A stretch of DNA of 64,000 nt from Corythoichthys intestinalis. Taxonomy: Eukaryota; Chordata; Actinopteri; Syngnathiformes; Syngnathidae. Positions 10,860 to 21,779 of this stretch are shown here, in pieces (within the stretch, counting starts at the first letter, position 1; each line of letters starts with the position of its first letter). Under the pieces are notes generated by a model. It worked only from the letters and a program-made list of their open reading frames with translations, was not told where the DNA came from and ran no database searches. A program made the translations under genes and the position numbers. Location: assembly GCF_030265065.1 (NCBI RefSeq), contig NC_080411.1, positions 43,426,001-43,490,000 on the forward strand, written 5' to 3'.

Positions 10860-11066
10860 TCCCCTCCCCTCAGATTTAAACTTATCTGCATTCTTTAAAT
10901 CTAAATAACTTCCAGTAATGTCAATATGTCATTCAAAATCAACAATACACATCAACATAACTTTTTTTTTTTTTTTTTTTTTAACTAGGGCTTCGGGTAG
11001 ACTACCTCAGCCCAGTGAAGTTCCAGGACGCATTCTTGTCCTGTGGCTGGGGAACTCACTACTAAA

Positions 11067-14000
11067 TTAAGTATAGTCTTTTAAGTATTCCGGAGCCTTT
11101 CTTGCTCTCTGTGATCTTCGCAAGGTTGGTTGTTCATCAGCCATCACTGCCGCTTCCTGTGCAGTTGATGTCGCTGTCACAGCAGTGTCATCCTCAGGAA
11201 TCAACAACTCAGGTAGAGTCGTCTCTTCTGGATCATCTTCATGGGATCTCTCAGGTGAGACTGGAGCAGTTGCTGACGTTATGGAACTTCTTCCCCTCAC
11301 TTGATCAATGTGTCTTCTTACCACTTGTCCATTTCCCAGAGTCACTTGAAAAGAAACAGGGCCGGTCTTCTTGGTCACGGCACCTGGAATCCAGGTTGGT
11401 CCAGAACTGTAGTTTCGCGTGAAAACTAAGTCTCCTTTGTCAAGGCCTCTGGGACGAGCATGTCTGTCGTGTATTTGTTTCTGTTTCTCCTGCTTGAAGA
11501 ACATCTTCCTCTGGAAATCGGGATGTATGAAATCCAGGGTTGACCTCAGCTTTCTACCACACAGTAATTCTGCTGGTGATTTCCCAGTTGTTGTTTGGGG
11601 AGTAATGCGGTAGTTGAAAAGTGCTCTGGCCATTTTTGTCTCCAAGTTGTCTCCCGTACTCTTTTCTATGAGTGATTTAAAAGTTTGTACAGCCCGCTCT
11701 GCTAACCCATTTGAAGAAGGATGATACGGTGCTGTAGTGATATGTCGTATGCCATTTTTCTGGACGAATTCTTGGAACTCCTCACTCGTGAAACATCTTC
11801 CATTATCTGACACTATGATTTCAGGTATGCCGTGCTGGCTAAAACTTTGTCTCAAACAATCAATAGTGACAGCTGATGTGGACTTGTTAACCGCATGTGC
11901 TTCAATCCACTTGGAATGTGCATCAATCTGAATGAGGAACATTTTTCCCTTCCATGGTCCTGCATAATCAATGTGGATTCTCCTCCAAGGCTTTTCAGGC
12001 ACTTCCCACGGGTGTAATGGAGCTACTGGAGGGTGGTTTCTGTGTTCCTGGCAAGTCACACACTGCTTTACCAACCTCTCTATTTCTGTGTCCATCTTGG
12101 GCCACCACATGTAACTCCGAGCTAGCCCTTTCATCCGTGTAATACCTGGATGGCCTTGGTGTAGTTGCGTCAAAAGTGTTTTTCGACCAGGTGGAGGGAC
12201 CACCACTCTCCCTCCCCACAGGACACACCCATCTTGAGTGCTGAGTTCATCCTTACGTCTGGTGTATGGATCATATGAAGAATCCTCCATTGTCCGTGGC
12301 CAGCCCCTCAAGATGAATTCTCTCACTCTGGCCAACACAGGATCCTTGTCTGTCCATCTCTTGATCTGTTTAGCATTCACAGCTGCCCCTTCAAGGTCCT
12401 CAAACATCAGTACACGTTCTTCATCTTCATTCTTTGACTCTTTCACGCCCAATGCTAACCTGCTAAAAGCATCTGCGTTAGCATGGTCTTTTCCAGCTTT
12501 GTAGATTATGTTGTAGTCATAGCCACCCAAGGTGATTGCCCACCTCTGTAAGCGGGGTGAGGCCATTTGAGGTATGGCTCTCATTTCACTAAATAGTGAA
12601 ATTAGTGGCTTATGATCTGTAATCACTGTGAAATGTCTTCCATATAAATACTTGCGGAATTTCTTTATTCCAAAAATGACTCCGAGGCCTTCCTTATCCA
12701 GCTGTGAGTAATTCTGCTCTGCAGGAGTGAGAGTTCTGGATACAAACCCTATTGGTCTCTCTGATCCATCCTCCATTTTGTGCGATAGAACGGCCCCGAC
12801 GCCATACGGCGAGGCGTCACATGCCAAAACGAGAGGTTTGCCACCATCATAATGAACTAACACCTCACATGATTGCAGCAAGTCTTTGGATTTATCAAAT
12901 GCTTTCTGTTGCTCTTGGGCCCAGAACCATTTGGCATCTTTCTTCAGCAACTTGTGAAGCGGTGCTAGTAGTGTGGAGAGGTTTGGTAGGAACCGATGAT
13001 AATAATTCAGTAGACCAAGATATGCTTTCAACTCGCTGACGTTAAGTGGATTTGGAGCTTTGGCGAGGGCTTCCACCTTTTCTCTTAGTGGCTGTAACCC
13101 CGACGCTGTGATTCTATGGCCTAAGAAAGTCACTTCTTTGCTCAAAAACTCGCATTTGCTTCTTTTCAGTCTTAATCCACTTTGTTCCAACCTGTTTAAC
13201 ACTTGCTCCAGATTTTCCAAATGTTGTTGTTGACTTGGCCCAGACACTAAAATGTCATCCAAGTAAATTGCTACATTTGGAATGTCTCCCAACAAGCCTT
13301 CCATCGTTCTTTGAAATATGGCTGGACTTGAGGCCACTCCGAATGGTAAGCGAGTGTAGGTGAACAAGCCTTTATGTGTGTTGATGGTCACATACTTTCT
13401 TGACTCTTCTTCCAACACCACTTGCTGATATGCATGACTCATATCAAGTTTTGTAAAGCGTCGCCCACCATTTAACTGTGCAAACAAGTCATCCACTCTT
13501 GGAATTGGATATTGATCCACCCTTGATGCTCTGTTTACTGTGAGTTTGTAATCACCGCATATCCTTACAGACCCATCTGGTTTCCGGACGGGCACAATTG
13601 GCGCTGCCCATTCTGTGAACTTCACTGGTTCAATTATTTTGTCATCCAACAATCTTTGTAGTTCTTTTTCCACTAATGGCTTCACTGCATATGGTACCGG
13701 ACGAGGTTTGCAGAATTTGGGTTGAGCCTCCTTATTCACATTTATTTCAGCTGTGGCACCCCTGAGCTTCCCCAGTTCCTCTTTAAACACTTCTGCGTGC
13801 TTGTCAAGTACCTCACTCAGTTGCAGTGGCGCAGCCATTTTCACTTGGTTCACCAACTGGTCTGCCATGGAAAGTTCCTTAAGCCAACTCCGGCCTAGTA
13901 AGTTTGGACCTTCTCCGTCTATTACCACTAGAGGCAGTGTCTTCTCTGTGCTTCCATGTTGCACCTGGACTTGTGTCATGCCCCTTACTTTGAGTTTCTC

Positions 14001-15091
14001 CCCCGTGTATGTTTTTAATTTCAGCGAACACGGTTCCACTTCTGAGATGTCGGTTTTCCTCTTCAATTGTCTGTATTGTGATTGGCTCATTATGGTTACC
14101 CCACAACCTGTGTCTATTTCAAATGTCACTTTCCTTCCATGAATTTTCACTGTGCGTGTGATTGGAGCCACTTTTGTTAAGTCTTGATTCACACTATAAA
14201 TTGTATGAGTGCCATTTTCTTCGGTCTCACTTTTGTCATCTGACTCACTTTCACCTTCCCCCCTGAGGAGATGTGTTCTCTTGGCTTTGCGCGATGAAAA
14301 TTTATTTCCACCTGCTTGGCCTCCCTGCCTGTCCTTCTGAGCCTTTGACAACCCCATCTTGTTACGGCAGGCCTTTTTTATATGCCCCCTTTTTCCACAA
14401 GAATGGCAAAGCTCAGTGGCAAATTTGCATTCACTCGCCAAATGCTGACCAGTGCATCTATAACAACTGAGAAGTTTACCGTGTACACGTTCTGTCGCCA
14501 TTTTATGCACAGCAGCACGGGCCCTTGATGCATGTGAACCATGGTCAGTGTCTTCCACAGAATTTGCTCTGAGATCTTTTTCTCTTTGGACGCCGACTCC
14601 ATAGCTTGACACAATTTCATGGCTTTATCAAAAGTTAACTCCACCTCCGACAACAGCCTCCGTTGCATTCGATCGTCGTTCACCCCGCACACCAGCCTGT
14701 CTCTAAGCATTTGTGGTAGAGCCTCTCCATACATACAGTGCTGCGACAACTTCCTCAGCTCTGCTACGTATTCTGCAATTGACTCTCCCATCTTCCGTGT
14801 GCGCATATTGAACTTGAATCTTTGCACAATTTCACTCGGTTTAGGGTTAAAATGAGATTTCAAAACTTCAGTCAGCTGTGCATAAGTTTTATCTTTAGGT
14901 GCTTGAGGGCTAACAAGACTCCTTAGTAGACTGTAAGTAGAAGCTCCCACACTACTTAGTAAAATTGCTTTCTTTCTATCAACGTCCACAATTTCATTTG
15001 CTTCGAAGAAGAAATCCAGCATTTCACTGTATTCCTCCCAGGACTGAGAAACACAATCAAAAGGAGTCACTGTACCAATTACTGCAGCCAT
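11067..15091 (-). pseudogene. gag-pol coding region of Gypsy element A
   Basis: Parts in order: gag starting MAAVIGTVTPFD with two CCHC zinc knuckles, an aspartic protease (EIDTGCG), reverse transcriptase with YLDD, RNase H, and an integrase with an HHCC zinc-binding region and DDE core. There is no chromodomain. The whole region is closely related in order and sequence to element B at 33072-37104. It is a fossil with about one break. Confidence 0.85.
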
Positions 15092-15127
15092 CTTTCCCAG
15101 ACGTCTTTCAATCCTCGTCGCCAAATG

Positions 15128-15352
15128 TGTTATATCTTCTGGCCGAGATAAGCACACAAACGTTGTCTTAACTTTCTTCTTTTAATTCCTTATCACACAG
15201 ACATTTTCATACAGCCATCAGGAACAACCGACTCTGCTCAACTAGTCGACAACTCTCTGTTTTACAACAACTTGCATGCATCTCTATCACAATCCAATTG
15301 CGCCCTCTGGGGGTTCAACATTGCAACCTGCTAAATTATTCAGTTTCCTACA
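15128..15352 (-). repeat. 5' LTR of Gypsy element A
   Basis: This is the 225-bp partner of 10635-10859, with one difference seen. It lies upstream of gag on the minus strand. Confidence 0.9.
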
Positions 15353-15910
15353 GTTTCATTGCAAATCAGTATAATGGTGATCATACTAAATATTCTTTTT
15401 TTCTGTGCACATATGAGGTAAATATCGCTGTCATGAAGCCTCCATATAGTGACAGTTCTCTGCCCCCTTCACTGCCGTCACGCGACCGCAGCTCACTTTT
15501 GCTTGCCTCGTAGCTACCCGTGTTTTTTTTTTTGTTTTAGCTACCCGTGTTTTAAACTACTGTAAATTTGATAGTATGTCGTCATAGGTAGTCCCGAGTC
15601 TGTTGAGAAAAGTAGTACACTAAACCATGCTCGCTAGATTTGTGTGGTGTTTTGTCTGTTTGAGCAGCATTTGATAGGCTCCACATTAACAAATATGGAC
15701 AAAGTCATTTCCTTCCATTTTTTGACTCATTCACCGCATTACTGGAAAGTCAAGTTAGCAGCAAGCTAGGTCAGGAACAGGAGGACCGAGTCACTGAACG
15801 GGAAGGGACATAACTCAGTCTTGCCCCCTTGGCTACATGTGGAAGTGAGTGACAGACACCCTGATTCTGTTTCCGCTCCCTCCCCTGCCCGCGATGATGT
15901 CTCCATTCCA
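15353..15910 (+). repeat. Unclassified dispersed repeat, right part
   Basis: This continues the repeat of 9533-10634 after the Gypsy insertion. It matches the inverse of about 62600-63150 at the end of the window. The copy fades at about 15900 before reaching the end motif seen at 62423. Confidence 0.75.
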
Positions 15911-15974
15911 TGTCAGGTAGTCTAGGCACATTGTTCGCATCCTGATTAGCGTCTGGCTAATACATGTTAGGTCC

Positions 15975-16100
15975 AACATAAAATTCCAACCTCCTCTTCT
16001 TCCTCCACCTCTTCAAAAACTTGGATCTCCTCCCTTGCACTCGATCTATCGCTTATATCGCTGTTTGAATCATTGTTTGAAGGACTTTGTATGGTGGCCG
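15975..16100 (-). pseudogene. Acidic N-terminus of a transposon-borne P2RX7-like protein, relic
   Basis: On the minus strand an open stretch reads SPSNNDSNSDISDRSS, then REEIQVFEEVEEEEEVG. Such a serine/acidic leader resembles the start of multicopy fish proteins with a P2X7-type C-terminal domain. The expected start codon reads ACG at this copy, and the downstream domain is absent. The assignment rests on a short, low-complexity stretch and is tentative. Confidence 0.35.
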
Positions 16101-16274
16101 TATGGAGCGCTGTTATCGCTGTTCTCGGTGTGACGTATCACTTCCGGGTTCGTCCCCTTTCAGGCTCGAACTTCGGAAACGCGATTATTTTGTCAAATAT
16201 ACAACATATAAATTTTTTTTTTCATGCTTTATTTGTTGGACAATGTTTAATTACTTTAATTGTGACCCTATTTG

Positions 16275-17783
16275 GCATGTTATGAAATTACTTCACATTA
16301 CAGCTTTAAAAAGGCCCTGCCTCTAACTATTGATATGATCCTAAATATATTAAAAACCTCATTAGTTACTGACCACGTGCCTCAGTCCTTTAAATATGCA
16401 GTTATTAAACCGCTCTTGAAAAACCTACTCTTGATCCTGACATCTTGGCCAATTATAGACCTATCTCTAATCTACCCTTTCTCTCCAAAGTCCTTGAAAG
16501 AGTGGTAGTAAAACAACACCTACAGCACCTACAGGACAATAGTTTATTTGAACATTTCCAGTCTGGCTTTCGAGCTCATCATAGCACTGAAACTGCATTA
16601 GTCAAAGTAACTAACGACTTGTTGCTAGCCGCTGATGATGGATTAGTCTCGATCCTGGTTCTGTTGGATCTGAGTGCAGCCTTTGACACAATCGACCATA
16701 ATATCTTATTGCAGAGACTAGAATGTGACATAGGCATTAGAGGAGCAGCTCACGGCTGGTTTAAATCATATTTATCTAATAGGTACCAGTTTGTCAATGT
16801 AAACCAGCAATCATCACCATACTCTAGAGTCAGTTATGGTGTGCCACAAGGGTCGGTCCTCAGGCCCATCTTGTTTACGCTGTATATGCTTCCTTTAGGC
16901 AATATCATCAGAAAACCTAGCATTAACTTTCATTGTTACGCCGACAACACACAACTGTATTTATCAATTAAACCTGAGCAGATCAGGCAAGTGGATAAAC
17001 TGAGCACCTGCGTCCGAGATATAAACACCTGGATGAGCACTAATTATCTTCTACTTAACCCTGAAAACACAGAAGTCCTTATAATAGATCCAAAAAGTGT
17101 GAGAGACTCTTTAACTGCCCAGATAGTCGCTCTGGACAATGTAAGTGTTGCCTCCAGCACCACAGTTAAAAACCTTGGAGTTCTATTTGACCCAGACTTA
17201 TCTTTTAAAGCTCATATTAAACAAACCTGCAGAACGGCCTTTTTTCCCCTGCGCAACATAGCCAAAATTAGAAATATTTTATCTAAAAACGATGCAGAAA
17301 AATTAATTCACGCGTTCGTTACATCTAGATTGGATTACTGTAACTCCCTACTTGCAGCTTGTCATAAAAGTTCTCTAAAAGGTCTCCAGCTAGTCCAGAA
17401 TGCAGCAGCAAGACTTTTAACAGCAACTAAGAGAGCACATCACCCCTGTGCTCCAGGCCCTTCACTGGCTTCCAGTCGAATTTAGAATTAAATTTAAAAT
17501 CTTCCTTCTTACATTTAAGACCATTAACGGGTTGGGGCCATCTTATCTCACCGATGTTCTGGTTCCATACCGCCCCAACAGAACACTCCGTTCTCAGAAT
17601 GCAGGTCTACTGGTAGTTCCCAGGGTTTCTAAAAGTACAGTCGGAGCTAGAGCCTTTAGCCACCAAGCTCCTCTTTTATGGAATCAGCTTTCAGCTAGTA
17701 TTAAAGAAGCCGAGACAGTCTGTACATTTAAGATTAGAATAAAAACGTTCCTATTCGACAAAGTTTATGGTCAGGCTAGTTGA
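16275..17783 (+). pseudogene. L2 LINE reverse transcriptase, broken
   Basis: Reverse transcriptase blocks are clear: ANYRPISNLPFLSKVLERVV, GFRAHHSTETAL, LLDLSAAFDTIDH, GVPQGSVL and YADNTQLYL. The C-terminal block LQALHWLPVEFRIKFKI follows. The catalytic YADD box reads YADN, so an active-site aspartate is lost. One base appears missing near 16425, and another near 17445 throws the last 110 codons out of frame. The N-terminal endonuclease is absent through truncation. The enzyme would have copied LINE RNA at the target site; this copy cannot. Confidence 0.9.
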
Positions 17784-18115
17784 AATCGGACTAGACTCAC
17801 AGTTCAGTCTAAGCTGCACTAGAAGCTATAATGCTGGGGGAAGTACAGCCACTGAGTCCTATCTCCTTTTTCTTACTCTACCTACCTCTAGTCTTACTTT
17901 ATTTCTATTTTCTAATTTTAATATCTAGTTCACTAGTCACTTCATCACTAGTCACCCAATGTCCCCTTACCCCCCTCTCCTGTGGGGAGTGGCTATTTTT
18001 CAGCTGCAGCTTTCCTGACTGTCCGGACCACTGGCTGGATGGACGTCCTCGTTGCCCCCCCCAGTCTCATCTGGCTAAACGGACCACTTGTTCCCTTACT
18101 CCATTGCATCTTTAC

Positions 18116-19148
18116 CAGTGTTGTTAATCTTAGTTTTAAAAAAGTAATTAATTACAGTTACAAATTACTTCTCCCAAAAAGTAATTGCGTTAGTACCTCA
18201 GTTACCTGAATTTAAAAGTGATTAGTAACTCAACAAAGTAACTGGTGATAATTTTCATGTTTTTTTTCCCTAAAAAAACAAATCAAAACTGGTGACACAA
18301 TGTGAAGTTAAAAGGGTTTTTGGGACAATTAGCTCTAGCCCAATTCTTTACCCTAAACTTAACTAGACACAGGGGTATTGCGGATATTGCGATAACTAGA
18401 TAATAACCTTTGCTATGTGTGGAAGTCATTTAATGTTCTGAATCAATCATAAAAGTTTTTTAAAATTGCTCCCGTTATTGCATTAGTTCCCTTCAGTCTA
18501 TTTTCGACATGTGTAAGTTTTAAAACTGCTTCATCATTCAAAGATAGATTTAAGTTAAGTTTTGCCAGTTTAGGAGCATTTGAGATAAAAATTGACTTAG
18601 GCTCGCCAGGAAGGTTCTCGACAACAGAGCCTTCATGAGAAGTCTACTGCCTTAAGATGGCGACTGTTTACTAACGCATCTAGTTCTTTATTATATATTT
18701 TGCTAATGCCGCAGTGTCTGTCGTTTGCATCTAGTTCTGTGTATATGTGATATCTACGGAAGCATCATGTGGGGGCGCTGATGGGGTGGTTCGCCCAGGG
18801 CGCGAAAGTAGCCAGGACCGCCACTGATCATGTGGGCGTAGTTTGTAGGCAATCGGCTACAGTCAGGTATTTGGAGCCACCTAGCCATAGTAGCATTGCG
18901 TATGCAACGGCGTCACACTCCCTTGCCTCCTCCCCACTCCTGCTCTGCTCTCTCGTCTCTGTGAGTCCGTTTTTTTCCAGCCTTTTCTCGCGGCAGTCAA
19001 CCAACATCGTAATGCACGCCTTTCCCGCCTCGGTAACGGTAACGGCGTTGCCAAGATGAGAAAAGTAATTAAATAGATTACTCACTACTGAAGAAAATAA
19101 CTCCGTTAGTCAAGCCGTTATATTCTAACGCCGTTATTAACAACACTG
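18116..19148. mobile_element. hAT non-autonomous element inside the L2 3' UTR
   Basis: The ends are perfectly inverted over 13 bp ('cagtgttgttaat'). The flanks carry the 8-bp duplication 'atctttac' (18108-18115 and 19149-19156). The L2 tail continues without loss on the far side. No transposase is present; short frames such as 18769-19059 look incidental. Confidence 0.9.
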
Positions 19149-19459
19149 ATCTTTACAAACTGTAACTCCTTCTGCTAATTCCCATTAGCAGTCCTGGTCC
19201 AGCCTGTCTATCCGTCCTGGGCGTGTATCTCTCCTGACTGTGGTACTCCTCAAGGTTTCTCATTTCTCCCAAAGAGTTTTGGAGATTTTCCTTGCCGACA
19301 TGGAGGGTTAAAGGATGGGGGATGCGTAGGACTTGACCTTTATTTATTTCATCTCTTTATTTCATCTGCTGTTTCTATCTGTGTATCATATTGCCTCTGC
19401 AAAGCCCTTTGAGACAACCTTGTTGTGATATAGGGCTATACAAATGAAATTGAATTGAA

Positions 19460-19805
19460 TCATCGTCAGACTCAGATAACTGCAGCAGCTGGGGAAACCT
19501 CCATGCCATCCGTGGAATAAATTAAATAATACATATTGATGGAAACAGATTACGCAACACAAGCACTTTATTATGCTTGTTGTTAACACTTGTGTATGTA
19601 AATCTGATGTTGGTAGATTGTTTTGTTCTTGAAGATGAAATGCATGTGTGGCAGCTTGGCATTTTTTAATTTTTAAATTTTTTTTACATAGCGTTTTGAC
19701 AGTTGCAGTCATATTTTCGGAATCAAAGCACCGTGTACCGGAAATGCGTTCTGGCCCTGAATCTTATACCGGAACTGCGTTCCTGACCGTTCTGGCCCAC
19801 TTTCA
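19460..19805 (+). repeat. Dispersed repeat, copy 1 of 2
   Basis: About 345 bp is strongly similar to 40905-41262 in the same orientation, starting at 'catcgtcagactcagataac' and ending near 'ttctggcccactttca'. The family was not recognised. It directly follows the L2 tail. Confidence 0.8.
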
Positions 19806-19849
19806 CTTCTGGACAAAACTGTAATCTAGAAATAAAATTTATGTACAGG

Positions 19850-20354
19850 GTAGCCGCGGGTTATTAAAAGTATTAAAAAAGCATGGAATTTAGTTTTCCA
19901 TTATTAAAGGTATTAAAAGCATTAAATTAGCTGTCGTAAGTGGAATTTTTTCACCGTGGTTTTAATTTTCAAGAACATCTTAGTGCAACCTAAATTATAT
20001 CCGTGACGAAGTTTTTTTTTTTTTAATCCATAACGAAGATTACGCGTACAATTTTTACGATGCGTTGTACCTCGTGCGTGTGCGCCGTTAGCATCATTAG
20101 CATCAACATCACAACAGCAGGCAATCGCACAGTATTGTGTGCTAACGCAAGGAACTGCTCAGATGCCTTAGTTATGTTCGACGAAAGCCTCAACAAGACA
20201 ACCAAGTCCAAACAGTTGGACCAGCATGTGAGGTATTGGATCGGCGACCAAGTCGCATCCAGATACTTTGGGTCACAGTTTATGGGTCATGCGAAGGCAG
20301 TGGACCTGCTTAACATTTAAAAGTAAGTTGCCCGAATGGGCTATTACAATATGT
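19850..20354 (+). pseudogene. Transposon-derived gene fragment (FDESLN type)
   Basis: The reading frame at 20060-20320 contains FDESLNKTTKSKQLDQHVR, then RYWIGDQVASRYFGSQFMGH. This block recurs in multicopy fish proteins that I take to be transposon-derived. A leader with 'attaaaagtattaaa' motifs lies just upstream, also typical of that family. The rest of the protein is cut off by the hAT element at 20363. The superfamily is not certain. Confidence 0.5.
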
Positions 20355-21321
20355 TCCGGGACCAGTGTTGGGAGTAACGCCGTTATAAATAACGCCGTCA
20401 CCTAACGGCGTTATTTTTTCAGTAACGGGGTAATCTAACTAATTACTTTTTCCGCCGTTACAACGCCGTTACCGTTACTGACGGTCAAAAGCGGTGCGTT
20501 ACTTACTCTGAATAAATTGAAGAAACTACCAGCCGTGTCGAATCGACTCTCTGCTCTGTTGATTTGTCATCCAAGACTTGGGGTGCGTTCAGGTTCGAGA
20601 ATAGCGCACGTACTTCTGACTCCAAGCTGTTTGTCCCTGCTCATTCAATTAGACAATGCTTTCCAAAGTTTGGTAACGTTTCTGTGTTTGCTACACCTGA
20701 TGCTAGCCTCGTTCCAATCTCCCACTGTCAGCCAGCAATAATTCTGCTTACATCTTGAGGACGGCAGACACTTTGAAGGTGACGTGAATTGTCGGGAAAC
20801 GAGCCTACCTGAAAGCCTCTCGAGAGATGCGATGGAAGTGATTGTGATTGGCTGAGGGTTAGAGTCATGTTTCGTGCTAAGCAATCAGAGCTGGTGATTT
20901 CACAAGCAAACCGTAACAGCGCGTGCGGCAAACACACACACGCAAAACAGATGCATAGGGTCGGGATGGCAGAGCATTCAGAAGAAAAATTGTCCTTTAA
21001 GAGGTGGAGATATAGACACTATTTCAAGTTTGTCGAAATTAAAGGAAAGAACCTGCATGTAATGTGTAATTGATGTCCCGGGGCAAAGCTTTTGTCGACA
21101 TCTGTGGTAAGCAATTCAAATCTGCTGAAGCACCTAACGAGTTAACTACCTGTCTGTTCTTCTCTATTCCACTGACTCGAATACTGCTCAGAAAATTCCA
21201 AATTCGTTGACATACAACAAGTTCTTTTTAAAGTAACGGAAATAGTTACTTTCCCTGGTAACTAGTTACTTTTACTATAGAGTAATTCAGTTACTAACTC
21301 AGTTACTTTTTGGAAGAAGTA

Positions 21322-21768
21322 TGTTAAGGCAGGCTAGGCGAAGGCGATGCGGACCAAAGTGCGACCCGGAAGCTGAAGTAGAGTGAAATGGTATTTATTA
21401 AAGACATGCAAGGTGTGGAGTGGCTGGAAGGGTTGATGATCCAGGTTGTGACTGTGGCAGGCGGCGTTGTTCTGTCAGGAGGCCTGGCTGGGTGAGTGTC
21501 CTGAAGGCAAAAGATAAAATCAATGAAGCTTTCAAAAACAAGAGTCAAAAGACCACAGACTTGAGTTGGCCGATGTACCAATGGTGACTGGCAGAATCAT
21601 CTGGCACCTGCTTGCTGCCCGGGCCGCTCCTTATAAGCAGTGTTGATTAATGATGAGCTGCAGGTGCACTCCGAGGTGAGCCAGGTTAAAGCTGATACCA
21701 TTATTCAAAACAGGAAGTGTCATAACAATAAAAGCCAGCAGAGGGGAGTGTGGGCAAGGACCACCACA
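21322..21768 (-). repeat. 3' LTR of Gypsy element C
   Basis: The 447-bp LTR runs from 'tgttaaggc' to 'ccaccaca'. On the minus strand it contains a TATA-like 'cttataagg' and an 'aataaa' signal. Confidence 0.92.
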
Positions 21769-21779
21769 GTACCCCCCTC

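Larger units (their letters stand above)
10635..15352 (-). mobile_element. Gypsy element A (mag-like Ty3/Gypsy), near complete
   Basis: This is a 4.7-kb LTR retrotransposon fossil with two 225-bp LTRs that differ at one position. The target duplication is 5 bp ('gtttc', 10630-10634 and 15353-15357). A primer-binding site 'tggcgacgagg' follows the 5' LTR on the minus strand, a match to the 3' end expected of a serine tRNA. A purine tract precedes the 3' LTR. The structure is near complete with about one break between the gag and pol frames. The LTR similarity suggests a young insertion. Confidence 0.9.
16275..19456 (+). mobile_element. L2/Maui-type LINE, 5'-truncated
   Basis: The copy carries the C-terminal half of the LINE protein and the 3' UTR, which ends 'acaaatgaaattgaattgaa'. 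It is truncated at the 5' end within the coding region. The 3' UTR is split by a hAT element at 18116-19148. The same 3' UTR occurs as a solo tail at 3765-4162. Confidence 0.9.

Noticed and set aside
11102-14500. Plus-strand reading frames opposite the gag-pol region of Gypsy element A
   Set aside because: They are antisense shadows of a clear minus-strand coding region.
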